A stretch of 64,000 bases of DNA from an uncultured Pelagibacteraceae bacterium (GCA_902626645.1 CACOGC010000001.1:120001-184000); one strand, 5' to 3'. Shown: positions 37,457-45,339, counted from the stretch's first letter. The notes: generated by a model not told the origin, from the letters alone. Program-made: numbers and translations.

Positions 37457-37770
37457 ATATTTTTTTCTAAAAATTCTTTCATGTGACTTTCGGGTACACC
37501 ACCAACTTTTCTATCTACTTCAACACCTTTTTTATAAATTATCACAGTTGGTACCCCTCTTATTCCAGCAGCACTCCCAGTATTTATTCCACCTTCTTCA
37601 ATGTCAGCGTAATAAAATCCTGCTTTATCTTTATACTCAACAGCTAGTTTATCCATTATTGGTTTTAAAGCTTTACATGGTCCACACCAAGCAGCCGAAA
37701 ATTGAATTACAGAAATGTCCTCATTTTTGATTTTGTTATCAAAATCTTCGTCTTTAAAATCTGTTAGCAT
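37453..37770 (-). CDS. trxA: Thioredoxin
   Basis: The 105-residue thioredoxin has the redox motif AAWCGPCKALKP at about residues 27-38, AGFYYADIEEGG, and the cis-Pro loop RGVPTVIIYKKG. It reduces cytoplasmic disulfides and serves ribonucleotide reductase and others. The stop overlaps convergent folC by four bases. In many alphaproteobacteria trxA lies between addA and folC; here a different set of nucleases is next to it. Confidence 0.96.
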   Translation of the reverse strand: MLTDFKDEDFDNKIKNEDISVIQFSAAWCGPCKALKPIMDKLAVEYKDKAGFYYADIEEGGINTGSAAGIRGVPTVIIYKKGVEVDRKVGGVPESHMKEFLEKNI

Positions 37771-37804
37771 TTAATCTTTCTATAATTTACTAATACAAAG
37801 TCAA

Positions 37805-39241
37805 CTAGGCAATTTCATATTTTTTTTCAATTGACATTATAAATTCGTTTATTTCATCCAATTTTTTTAACTCTTCCTCATCATCTCTATTAGAAGCTTG
37901 GTCTCTTAAATAATCAATTTCAGTGTAAGCCATATTAACAGTTTGCCACTTTTCCTTATTTTTGCTCAAAATTCTTCTAGCAATTTCACTTTTTATATTT
38001 TTGTAAAGATCAGGTGGTAAAATTTGTGGTGCTTCTTGATAAATAATTTTTTGGCCGAACCAGCTACATCTTTTATCTTGAAACTTATCTAATAATCTCA
38101 ATTTGTCTTCCCAAGATGAGCTATGCCAAGTTTTAAATAATGCAGTATCTTTATTCGGAATAAATTTCTCATAAAGAGTTTCCTCCGGTAATAAATCTTC
38201 TTGGGTTTTTGTTTGTTCCTTTTCCTCTGCAGCTTCTCTATTTATAACTTGAATATTTTTACAAAAATTTTCATTTTCTCTAACAAGTTTAGCTCTTTTT
38301 TTAATTGTTGCTAAATCTAGTTCTGAATAAGGTTTTTGTTTAAGAGCAAATTGTTTATCTAAAATTACTGGAGCTTTATTAGTTTTTAAAACTCTTAAAG
38401 CCTTAGGGCTATATTTTTTTAATACATCTCGTAATTGATTTACTGGTAGGTTTAACAATGGTTCTGGATCCCTTCTTAGGTCCCAAACATATCCCCAAGA
38501 TGCATAAGATGGGTGAAAGCAATGATTAGGATGTAGCGTACCAGTAAGATACATCATATTTCGACCCTTCACATTTTCAAATATTGAGTAAATACCCTCA
38601 TTTTTCAAAAATGTTTCAACGCTAGTCTTTGTTGATGTCTTTAAAAAAGTATCCCAATTTTCTTTATGTTTGTCTTTAATAATTCTTAAAACCTTCAGTG
38701 AATTCTGTGCATCAACATAGGCTGTGTGACTAGCTGAAGTGTCAAAACCCTGCATTCTAGATAAAGATTCCAAGGCAAGACTTGGATTACCTGCTTCGGT
38801 AAGCTCTGTTTTTAGGGTCTCTGAGTTTAATGTTTGGGCTGCTCTAGCAATGTGCAAACCATCATGTTCACTATTGGGCGATGAGTGGGTGGCATAAGGA
38901 TACCTATTACCCTTAAAAAAATTAAAGTGGAACATTCTTCGATCAAAATTTAAATTTGACCAACCCATAAATACTGCTGGAGCACACTTTGTGAAAAAAT
39001 TTTCAACAGCACCTAAAAAATCGTAATGTGAATAATTGCCTTTGGTAAGTAAATCAATGCTAGTTGAATTAACAAGTAAGGCCTTTGCGCTCGGCACCTC
39101 TCCTTCTGGCATTCTGCCTCTAATATTTAATTTTCCAATCTCTTTAAGATTTTTATCAACAACGACAGCACCTACTTCAATTATTGATCCCCAAATAGTG
39201 CTATTGGTTGTTTCGGTATCATAGATTACTATTTTATCCAT
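37805..39241 (-). CDS. sbcB: Exonuclease I-like DEDDh 3'-5' DNA exonuclease
   Basis: ExoI degrades single-stranded DNA 3' to 5' and limits recombination. The 478-residue length matches E. coli ExoI (about 475). Seen: YDTETTNS (Exo I, D..E), MGWSNLNFDRRMFHFNFF (Exo II) and SHTAYVDAQNSLKVL (Exo III, H...D). LTGTLHPNHCFHPSYASWGYVWDL resembles the ExoI extended region. ExoI is better known from gammaproteobacteria. It shares a one-base stop/start junction with the PD-(D/E)XK gene region, suggesting joint expression. Confidence 0.82.
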   Translation of the reverse strand: MDKIVIYDTETTNSTIWGSIIEVGAVVVDKNLKEIGKLNIRGRMPEGEVPSAKALLVNSTSIDLLTKGNYSHYDFLGAVENFFTKCAPAVFMGWSNLNFDRRMFHFNFFKGNRYPYATHSSPNSEHDGLHIARAAQTLNSETLKTELTEAGNPSLALESLSRMQGFDTSASHTAYVDAQNSLKVLRIIKDKHKENWDTFLKTSTKTSVETFLKNEGIYSIFENVKGRNMMYLTGTLHPNHCFHPSYASWGYVWDLRRDPEPLLNLPVNQLRDVLKKYSPKALRVLKTNKAPVILDKQFALKQKPYSELDLATIKKRAKLVRENENFCKNIQVINREAAEEKEQTKTQEDLLPEETLYEKFIPNKDTALFKTWHSSSWEDKLRLLDKFQDKRCSWFGQKIIYQEAPQILPPDLYKNIKSEIARRILSKNKEKWQTVNMAYTEIDYLRDQASNRDDEEELKKLDEINEFIMSIEKKYEIA

Positions 39242-39936
39242 TATTTACATAACTCCAAATTTGTGAGTTCATTAAATTTTTTAAGTCTTCCAAGAAATAA
39301 ATTTTGGTAAGTAACTAATTCAGGTCCTTGAATTTTAAACTCTTGAAACAAATTATCTACTGTGCAAACGAGAATAACGCAAGCATTGATATTTGAATTA
39401 TAAACAACATTATGGGCTAAGGAATAAGCAGCAGTTTGTAAAAACCAAGAATCTATATATTCAGGTTTTTTTGGTTTATTGGATTGTTTAAAATCAATAA
39501 TAGTTTCTTTTCCCTCATAAACACCAACGCAATCTGCTGTACCTGCATATCTCTCAGGATAATACATTGTACATTCCACACCATATATTTCCTCTAATCT
39601 ATTTGTTAAACCTTTATCAATTATTTCTTTTGCCATTTTTTTATATTGTTCATTATCCTCAAAGAAACTTAAATTTTCTCTTCCTAAAAGAAATGACTCT
39701 AAATAGCTGTGCATTTGAGAACCTCTACTACTGGCTGCTTTTGTAATAGCCTCAGCTTCTTTATGGCCAGTTCTTTCTCGCCAATTTGCTAATGCTGCTT
39801 TATCTTCCTCTGACTTTGTTGCATCAAGTATTGAGGTTACACTTGGTAATTTTGCTTCTCCTAAAACATATCTTCTTATTCCATCTTCGGTAGCTCTTGA
39901 ACTTGGGGGATAGTTGTATTTCTTATTCCAACGCAT
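39241..39936 (-). CDS. PD-(D/E)XK superfamily nuclease (RecB/phage exonuclease-like)
   Basis: Start M27 of the track ORF (39936, MRWNKKYNYPPSS) is preferred: it removes a 40-base overlap with rmuC and the odd hydrophobic head. The 231-residue protein has SRGSQMHSYLESFLLG, then GTADCVGVYEGKETIIDFKQ (the D...DxK nuclease core) and WFLQTAAYSLAHN (a RecB-type Q..Y motif). It resembles small phage or mitochondrial-type exonucleases. The role is likely processing of DNA ends together with its two nuclease-type neighbours; this is inferred. Confidence 0.8.
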   Translation of the reverse strand: MRWNKKYNYPPSSRATEDGIRRYVLGEAKLPSVTSILDATKSEEDKAALANWRERTGHKEAEAITKAASSRGSQMHSYLESFLLGRENLSFFEDNEQYKKMAKEIIDKGLTNRLEEIYGVECTMYYPERYAGTADCVGVYEGKETIIDFKQSNKPKKPEYIDSWFLQTAAYSLAHNVVYNSNINACVILVCTVDNLFQEFKIQGPELVTYQNLFLGRLKKFNELTNLELCK

Positions 39937-39973
39937 GTGATTTCTTATAGTCGGTAATATGTAAAAAAAGAAA

Positions 39974-41071
39974 TTATTTTTTAAGCTGTTTATTTCTTTC
40001 AACAAATTTTTCAACGTTCTCTGTCAGTACAGCTTTTTCAACTTGCTCGGGATCTTTAATATTTTCTAAAGTTCTAGTGATCGATCTTGCATCAGTTCCA
40101 AACTTATCAACTACATTCATAGCCTCTTCTAGCTTTTTTCTTAAAACGATGACGTTGTCAAAATGCTTTGCAAACCTTGTACTGATTGTTTTTAAATGGT
40201 TATAAATTTCTGTTGCACCCTTTTGAACCTTAAGAGATTGAAATCCCATATGTAAAGATTGTAAATAAGCTGAGAGAGTATTGGGGCCACAAATTACTAT
40301 CTTATATTTTTTCATTAATTCTTGGGTTAATAACTCTTTAGTGCTTGGATCTTGATACTCAGTTAATTCTTTATAAAGACTTTCTGTAGGAGCATACACA
40401 ATTGCAAAATCAGTTGTTTTTGGTGGAACAATGTATTTTTCCATGACACTTTTTGCTTTGGCCTTAAATACACTAGCCAATTTTGTTCTAGCATCTGCAA
40501 CTGCTCTTTTATCATCAGCCTCATAAGCATCTGTTATTGCTTTAAATTTTTCCACGGGAAAATGAGAATCTACCGGAACCAAAACATCACCTTGAAGCTT
40601 GATTGCAAATTCTACGTTTTCACTGGTGTCCTCTTTCATTTTGACATTTGTCATAAATTGAGATGCTGGTAACAAATCTTTGATTAAAGCATCCAAAGAA
40701 TATTCAGCCAAAGTTCCATACTTTTTAACCCCTGCTAAAATTTTAGTAATCCCCTCCTGGCTTTGATTTAATAATTTAACTTGCTCATTAAAGTTACCAA
40801 CCTTCTCATCTACTTTAGTTAAGGCCTCAGTCATATCCTTTGTAACCCCGGTTGATAAAGAATTAAATGAAGTAGACATTGAACCAAGCGATGTATTGAT
40901 TGTAGAATTAAGACTATCTTTTAACCTCACTATTTCAGCATTTAAATTGGCTAATTCCTCAGCTTCTTTATTCTCGTTCTCATTTTTAGGTTTTGACCTT
41001 AAATTCAGGTATAAAATACCTAAAGTTGCAACAAGTAGTATAACTAGAATTATTAATAGAATCGTATCCAT
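39974..41071 (-). CDS. rmuC: DNA recombination protein RmuC homolog
   Basis: RmuC proteins limit inversions at short inverted repeats and carry a predicted PD-(D/E)XK-like nuclease fold. The 365-residue protein has an N-terminal membrane helix (residues 3-23), a coiled-coil segment to about residue 110, then the domain with YSLDALIKDLLPASQF, FAIKLQGDVLVPVDSHFPVEKF and FAIVYAPTESLYKEL. GPNTLSAYLQSLHMGFQSLK is also typical. It is the first gene of the rmuC-nuclease-sbcB-trxA run. Confidence 0.92.
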   Translation of the reverse strand: MDTILLIILVILLVATLGILYLNLRSKPKNENENKEAEELANLNAEIVRLKDSLNSTINTSLGSMSTSFNSLSTGVTKDMTEALTKVDEKVGNFNEQVKLLNQSQEGITKILAGVKKYGTLAEYSLDALIKDLLPASQFMTNVKMKEDTSENVEFAIKLQGDVLVPVDSHFPVEKFKAITDAYEADDKRAVADARTKLASVFKAKAKSVMEKYIVPPKTTDFAIVYAPTESLYKELTEYQDPSTKELLTQELMKKYKIVICGPNTLSAYLQSLHMGFQSLKVQKGATEIYNHLKTISTRFAKHFDNVIVLRKKLEEAMNVVDKFGTDARSITRTLENIKDPEQVEKAVLTENVEKFVERNKQLKK

Positions 41072-41170
41072 ACCTTTAAAGATATACGTGTTTTAATGGA
41101 AATCAACTTATTACTAGATTACTATGAGATACCAAGATTGGTTATTATTTTTAAAAAATAATTAATAAAT

Positions 41171-41302
41171 ATGGATTTTTTTTTGGTTTTAAAAATATCG
41201 TTTGTTATTGTAATGATGATCGCTCTATATGCGATAATTAGAAATTTAGATATTATAAAGATTATTTTAATTTACTTTAAAGATAAATTACTTGGAAAGT
41301 AA
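41171..41302 (+). CDS. Possible 43-residue single-span membrane protein
   Basis: ATG at 41171, TAA at 41300-41302. The peptide has a strong hydrophobic stretch (FVIVMMIALYAIIR) followed by a second Ile-rich segment and a Lys-rich end. It fills most of the gap between rmuC and hisG, and its stop overlaps hisG by 15 bases, the same pattern as other convergent pairs here. It is too short to identify, and AT-rich DNA gives such ORFs by chance. Confidence 0.35.
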   Translation: MDFFLVLKISFVIVMMIALYAIIRNLDIIKIILIYFKDKLLGK

Positions 41303-41974
41303 TTTGATTAAATTGTTTAATCGCTTTTTCTTCACATTTTTTTTTGAGGATAAGATACAAGCTTGAGACCTTAAAATTTCACCATCCTTCAAAATACGTA
41401 GATTGTTTGCTTTGAGAGTTTCACCTGTGGATGTAATATCAGTAATCAATTCAGCAGATCCAGTAAAAGGATAAGCCTCAGTAGCTCCTAGACTTTCAAC
41501 TAACTTAAATTGTGTAACACCTTTTGAGAACAAAAAATCTTGTGTTAAATTTGGATATTTAGTTGCAACCCGAATTCTTTTTTTTTTAATATCTCTAAAT
41601 TCAAAAGCAATTTCCTCAAGATCAGCAATAGTCTGAACATCAATCCAAGGATCTGGAATTGCTACAACTAAATTTGCTCTTCCAAAATTAAGTTTTTTGG
41701 CTACATTTATTTTATTTTGGACGTTTATTCCACTTTCTTTTAATAAATCAAAACCAGAAAAACCAATATCTAAAGAGCTATCACCTAGTCTTTCAATAAT
41801 TTCTCTTGCATGTAGATATAAAATCTTAATATATGGTTTATTTTTAATTGATCCAATTAAATCTCTTTCGCCTCTTTCAGATATAATTCTTAATTTTTTT
41901 TTCTTAAAGATTTTTAAAACATCTGCCCTAAGCCGACCTTTGCTTGGAATACCTATATTGATTAAATTATCCAT
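41288..41974 (-). CDS. hisG: ATP phosphoribosyltransferase, short form
   Basis: HisG starts histidine synthesis by joining ATP and PRPP. The 228-residue form lacks the C-terminal regulatory domain and needs HisZ. Seen: IGIPSKGRLRADVLKIF, DIGFSGFDLLKESG, VATKYPNLTQDFL and LVESLGATEAYPFTGSAELITDITSTG, containing the PRPP loop. It starts one base after hisZ, confirming the hetero-octameric HisG-HisZ type. Confidence 0.96.
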   Translation of the reverse strand: MDNLINIGIPSKGRLRADVLKIFKKKKLRIISERGERDLIGSIKNKPYIKILYLHAREIIERLGDSSLDIGFSGFDLLKESGINVQNKINVAKKLNFGRANLVVAIPDPWIDVQTIADLEEIAFEFRDIKKKRIRVATKYPNLTQDFLFSKGVTQFKLVESLGATEAYPFTGSAELITDITSTGETLKANNLRILKDGEILRSQACILSSKKNVKKKRLNNLIKLLSK

Positions 41975-41975
41975 T

Positions 41976-43028
41976 TTAATAAACTAAATTTAAAGCAGCA
42001 CCAACTGCTGGAGTTTGTTTTTTTGAACCAAGGTCGGAAATCAATTTGTCATATCGGCCGCCATTGCAACAATTAATAATTTTTGATTTGGACTTAATAT
42101 CTATTTTAAAAACCATACCCGTGTAATACTCAAGCTGTCTGCCAAAAGCAGCTGAAAAAATCACATTTAATTTATTAATTTTATCTTTTGAGATTGGAAA
42201 ATATCTCTGATCTACTAATAAATTTATTTTATATTTCTTGAAAAACTTATTTAATACCTTGGCTGCATTATTTATTGGACATTTAATTTTCAAAAACTCC
42301 TTAATAATTTTTGAAATATTTCTTCCTTTACTAGGTCTCCTTGGATCTTTAATCTTTTTATCAAATCTACTTAAAATTTCGTCAATTGTTCTATTTGCTA
42401 TAATGGTTGATTGATCATTTTTTAACATTCTAAAATATCTTTTTTTATCGATCTCAACTATTGTTGGATCAACATCTGAATTGGTCTCTAATCTTTTGAG
42501 AAGATCATCAAAATAATCTTCTCTCCAAAAATGTCTTGAAAGTCTTAATTTCCATCTTTTAGGAATATCTAATTTAGATATAAGAAGATTAAATATTTCT
42601 ACATTCCCAATTGTGATCTCACCAGATGAATAATCAAAATTTTTTAAACATTTTAATGAAGTATTTATTATTTCCTTATCATCATTTTTCTCATTTAGTG
42701 ACCCTATGATTTCAAAACCAACTTGATTTCTTACAATGGAGTCCTTTTTGTTTTCAGATTTACGATATGCTTGACCATTATAAAATATCTTCTCCTTGCC
42801 CTTTAGATTATTTTCTAAGTATCTAAGACAAGATACAATTGTTAGATCTGGCCTTAAACAAAGTTCATTTCCTCCTTGGTCAGTAAATGAGAAAATAAAT
42901 TTTCGAAAACTTTCACCAGATCTTTGTACGATATGGTTAGCCTCAATTACTGAGGGTAATTCAATATATTTAAAACCATTTGATTTAACAGTTTTAAGTA
43001 TGCTGTCAGATAAATTTTTTGATTTCAT
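41976..43028 (-). CDS. hisZ: ATP phosphoribosyltransferase regulatory subunit
   Basis: HisZ is a HisRS-like protein without synthetase activity that activates and gives histidine control to short HisG. The 350-residue protein keeps class II motifs in weakened form: ELCLRPDLTIVSCLRYL and YNGQAYRKSE...QVGFEIIGS, then YYTGMVFKID and CNGGRYDKLISDLG. It overlaps hisS by 23 bases and is followed by hisG, so synthetase, regulator and catalytic subunit are probably made together. Confidence 0.94.
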   Translation of the reverse strand: MKSKNLSDSILKTVKSNGFKYIELPSVIEANHIVQRSGESFRKFIFSFTDQGGNELCLRPDLTIVSCLRYLENNLKGKEKIFYNGQAYRKSENKKDSIVRNQVGFEIIGSLNEKNDDKEIINTSLKCLKNFDYSSGEITIGNVEIFNLLISKLDIPKRWKLRLSRHFWREDYFDDLLKRLETNSDVDPTIVEIDKKRYFRMLKNDQSTIIANRTIDEILSRFDKKIKDPRRPSKGRNISKIIKEFLKIKCPINNAAKVLNKFFKKYKINLLVDQRYFPISKDKINKLNVIFSAAFGRQLEYYTGMVFKIDIKSKSKIINCCNGGRYDKLISDLGSKKQTPAVGAALNLVY

Positions 43029-44403
43029 TTACTAAATTTTCTTTTGAAAAGGTGATTTGATTATCTTCTCCCTTAACACCTAGGAGGTTCTTAAGTGTAA
43101 TTTTGTTATCTTTAAATTCATTTTCTCCACAAATAACTGCAATTGGGCACCCTCTTTTATTTGCATATGTCAGTTGTTTCCCAAGATTTTTCTTACTATC
43201 TAAAAAAATTTCTGAATTAATATTATTTTTTCTCAAGATATCTAAAATTTCGTAATAATTTTTTAAATATTTTTCATCCATTACGCAAACAATGACTGGT
43301 TTTTGATCATCTAATTGGACTTGATTTATTTGAGACATAGCAAACAAAAGTCTATCAACCCCGATGCTAACACCTGTTCCAGGTATATCGACACCTTTAA
43401 ATCTTGAAATTAACTTATTATATTGCCCACCAGAGCATACGCTGCCAATATCAATTTCTTTACCTTTGCTATTTGTTGTTTTAAAATTTAGATTTGTCTC
43501 AATACAAAAACCATCATAATACGCTAATCCTCTAACTATTGTGAAATTTGCTTTGACTAACTCAGAATAATTTCCAAAATCTAGAACCTCAAATAAATCC
43601 TCAAGCTCTTTAATCCCTTCTTGTGTAAGAGTATTTTTACAATCTTGTTTGAGTTTTTTTAAATCTTTAATTTTTAAAAAGTTTAAAATTTTTGAAACTT
43701 GATCATCATTTAGATCAGCTCCTTTAGTTACCGCACCGCTTTTATCTTTTCTCTCTTTTTTTAATAGATCTTCAACTCCTTTTATTCCAAAATCTGGTTT
43801 ATCTAATTTATCAATTGCTCTCATCACCTTGATCTCTTTATTTACAGGAATTTTTAGATCTTGAATTAAACCTTGTATAATCTTTCTATTACTTACATTA
43901 ATTGTAAATTGATCTTTTTTTAAACCACATTCAATTAGAGTACTTGCAACCAGATCACATAATTCAGCATTTGCTTGCGCTGGATTTACGTTGCCTACAA
44001 TATCACAATCGGCTTGAGTAAATTCTCTGAAACGTGCATTACCAGACTTTTCATTTCTAAATACATTTTGAATGGCGTATCTTTTATAAATTGATGGAAG
44101 TTTCTGATTATTTTGGGCAACAAATCTTGCTAAAGGACTGGAAAGATCGTATCGAAGAGTAATATTCTTTTCACCATCATTAAAAGAAAAAACATCAGAC
44201 ATAGGATTACTATCATCCTCTGCAAGAAAGGATCCTATATTTTCTGCAATTTCAAATGATGGGGTTTCTAAAGGATCGAAACCATATTTAATAAAATTAT
44301 TCTCAATGACTTTTAATAGTCTTTTTTTGAGAATTAATGTTTTATTCCACCTATCTTCAAAACCTGAAGGTAATCCAGGAATTAATTTATTTTTTTCACT
44401 CAT
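43006..44403 (-). CDS. hisS: Histidyl-tRNA synthetase, divergent alphaproteobacterial/eukaryote-like type
   Basis: HisRS charges tRNA-His. I use M17 of the track ORF (44403, MSEKNKLIPGLPSGF), because the longer form would translate through the upstream tRNA-like element. The 465-residue class II enzyme has motif 2 (KRYAIQNVFRNE..ARFREFTQADCDIVG), LRYDLSSPLARFVA, the histidine loop GLAYYDGFCIE and CSGGQYNKLI. LRYDL..PLAR is the variant shared with eukaryotes and the alphaproteobacteria whose tRNA-His lacks G-1. A tRNA-His-like fold ends four bases before ATG. Confidence 0.96.
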   Translation of the reverse strand: MSEKNKLIPGLPSGFEDRWNKTLILKKRLLKVIENNFIKYGFDPLETPSFEIAENIGSFLAEDDSNPMSDVFSFNDGEKNITLRYDLSSPLARFVAQNNQKLPSIYKRYAIQNVFRNEKSGNARFREFTQADCDIVGNVNPAQANAELCDLVASTLIECGLKKDQFTINVSNRKIIQGLIQDLKIPVNKEIKVMRAIDKLDKPDFGIKGVEDLLKKERKDKSGAVTKGADLNDDQVSKILNFLKIKDLKKLKQDCKNTLTQEGIKELEDLFEVLDFGNYSELVKANFTIVRGLAYYDGFCIETNLNFKTTNSKGKEIDIGSVCSGGQYNKLISRFKGVDIPGTGVSIGVDRLLFAMSQINQVQLDDQKPVIVCVMDEKYLKNYYEILDILRKNNINSEIFLDSKKNLGKQLTYANKRGCPIAVICGENEFKDNKITLKNLLGVKGEDNQITFSKENLVNEIKKFI

Positions 44404-44407
44404 TTTT

Positions 44408-44481
44408 TGGTACCTTGAGTAGGTTACGCTCCTACGACTTCGGATCCACAAACCGACGTGATACTATTTCACCATCAAGGC
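44408..44481 (-). tRNA. tRNA-His(GTG)-like element fused to the hisS leader (unusual tRNA or regulatory mimic)
   Basis: The 74 bases fold as a cloverleaf: acceptor GCCTTGA/TCAAGGT, D-stem GTGA/TCAC, anticodon arm TCGGT-TTGTGGA-TCCGA with GTG, variable AGTC, T-stem GTAGG/CCTAC, then A and an encoded CCA. U72 and A73, with no G-1, match the identity set reported for Caulobacter-type HisRS. The D-loop (AATAGTA) lacks GG and the T-loop (AGCGTAA) lacks TTC, so a normal tRNA elbow is unlikely. The acceptor 3' strand contains AAGG, the likely hisS ribosome site. Either a strange tRNA-His or a HisRS-binding mimic. Confidence 0.6.
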
Positions 44482-44550
44482 ATATCCTTTTTTGTTTTAT
44501 CTTATTTTGTTGTTATTTAAAATTATAATATAAATGATTATTCGCTAGCT

Positions 44551-44652
44551 TTAGCCAGCATGGAAGTGAGCGTGCACAACTCTACTAGTTCCTTTAAGAG
44601 CTTTTCTTAAAGTACTTTTTGATGCTAATTTGTTTATCTCAAATTTTTTCAT
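44551..44652 (-). CDS. Possible 33-residue leader peptide ending in HAHFHAG
   Basis: ATG at 44652, TAA at 44551-44553. The peptide begins MKKFEINKLASKS, is basic, and has three His in five residues just before the stop, like a histidine-sensing leader. A 6-bp hairpin (GCTGGC-TAAA-GCTAGC) spans the stop codon. It lies 70 bases before the tRNA-like element. No T-run terminator follows, and a TATAAT-like box at 44522-44527 could start hisS transcription downstream of it. The ORF may be chance. Confidence 0.4.
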   Translation of the reverse strand: MKKFEINKLASKSTLRKALKGTSRVVHAHFHAG

Positions 44653-44697
44653 TGACAGCTTTTTAGACAAAAAAAACGATATTGCAACCCCTAAAAG

Positions 44698-44738
44698 AAA
44701 AAGGACGTATATCCACTAGTAGATATATCGCCCTTTTT
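44698..44738 (-). terminator. Intrinsic terminator of cspA
   Basis: On the minus strand, AAAAAGGGCGATATATC pairs with GGATATACGTCCTTTTT around a short loop (one bulge), ending in a T-run. It lies 14 bases after the cspA stop and separates cspA from the hisS leader. This is one of the few clear intrinsic terminators in the window. Confidence 0.8.
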
Positions 44739-44752
44739 ATAATTTTAGAAAA

Positions 44753-44965
44753 TTAGTCTAATTTTTTTAAATTTACTGCTGAAGGGCCTTTGGGACCATC
44801 TTCAAGAGTAAATTCTATTTTATCACCCTCATTAAGATATCTCATGCCCGCTGCTTTAACTGCGCTTGCATGTACAAACGCATCTTTTTCTTTATCGTCT
44901 CTTTCGATAAAGCCGTAACCTTTTTTGCCGTTAAACCACTTTACTTTTCCTTGTATTGTACTCAT
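44753..44965 (-). CDS. cspA: Cold-shock domain protein
   Basis: The protein is a single cold-shock OB-fold that binds single-stranded nucleic acid and melts RNA structure. Seen: [19 protein letters not shown] (RNP1 KGYGFI) and DAFVHASA (RNP2). ATG at 44965 is preferred over the upstream GTG (44974); the shorter form (70 residues) matches the usual MxxGxVKWFN start and has GGCGAG about 12 bases before it. It has its own promoter and terminator, so it is probably transcribed alone. Confidence 0.96.
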   Translation of the reverse strand: MSTIQGKVKWFNGKKGYGFIERDDKEKDAFVHASAVKAAGMRYLNEGDKIEFTLEDGPKGPSAVNLKKLD

Positions 44966-44994
44966 CTTATTCACTCGCCTTTTTGTTATTTATT

Positions 44995-45024
44995 ATTATA
45001 CAAGGTTAGGTTCTTTTAAATTAA
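44995..45024 (-). promoter_or_regulatory. Probable cspA promoter
   Basis: Minus strand TTAATT (45019-45024), 18-base spacer and perfect TATAAT (44995-45000). A start near 44988 would give a leader of about 23 bases, much shorter than the long leader of E. coli cspA. Inferred from sequence. Confidence 0.5.
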
Positions 45025-45040
45025 TTTCAAGATGTTTTGA

Positions 45041-45115
45041 TGGTGCCTCGGGAAGGATTCGCACCTCCGACACAAGCCTTTTCAGGGCTCTGCTCTACTC
45101 CTGAGCTACCGAGGC
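45041..45115 (-). tRNA. tRNA-Phe(GAA)
   Basis: A 75-base cloverleaf with encoded CCA: acceptor GCCTCGG/CCGAGGC, D-stem GCTC/GAGC with GG in the loop, anticodon arm GAGCC-CTGAAAA-GGCTT with GAA anticodon, variable GTGTC, T-stem GGAGG/CCTTC. The T-loop reads TGCGAAT rather than TTCGAAT, so position 55 is G. It lies six bases after the infA stop, so it is likely cut from an infA transcript or read from its own start. Confidence 0.95.
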
Positions 45116-45121
45116 AAAAGG

Positions 45122-45337
45122 TCAACCCCTAAAGATTATTCTGCCTTTTGTGAGGTCATACGGAGTCATTTCGACTGTCACATTATCACCTTGTAATACT
45201 CTAATTCTGTTTTTTCTTAATTTGCCTGCTGTATGTGCTGTTACAACATGACCGTTTTCAAGCTGAACTCTAAACATGGCATTTGGAAGTAAATCAGTTA
45301 CCTTGCCTTTGAATTCAAGTAAGTCTTGTTTTGACAA
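45122..45337 (-). CDS. infA: Translation initiation factor IF-1
   Basis: IF-1 is an essential S1-fold factor that blocks the ribosomal A site during initiation. The 71-residue protein has the typical [42 protein letters not shown] and ends [12 protein letters not shown]-like ([14 protein letters not shown]). It lies two bases after hisD and just before tRNA-Phe, close to the alphaproteobacterial murA-DUF2948-hisD-infA order. Confidence 0.97.
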   Translation of the reverse strand: MSKQDLLEFKGKVTDLLPNAMFRVQLENGHVVTAHTAGKLRKNRIRVLQGDNVTVEMTPYDLTKGRIIFRG

Positions 45338-45339
45338 AT

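Noticed and set aside
39937-40014. Extended start of the PD-(D/E)XK gene at 40014
   Set aside because: It would overlap rmuC by about 40 bases and add a hydrophobic head not expected in a DNA nuclease.
44404-44451. Longer HisRS start at 44451 given by the track
   Set aside because: It would translate the anticodon and T arms of the tRNA-like element. The ATG at 44403 begins the normal family N-terminus.
44408-44481. Half of a two-piece (permuted) tmRNA
   Set aside because: Alphaproteobacterial tmRNA is split, but this element has a full anticodon arm with GTG and no tag-peptide reading frame.
44474-44482. Mini-ORF ATG CCT TGA after AAAAAGG at the 5' edge of the tRNA-like element
   Set aside because: Two codons only; most likely chance, since the bases are explained by acceptor stem pairing.
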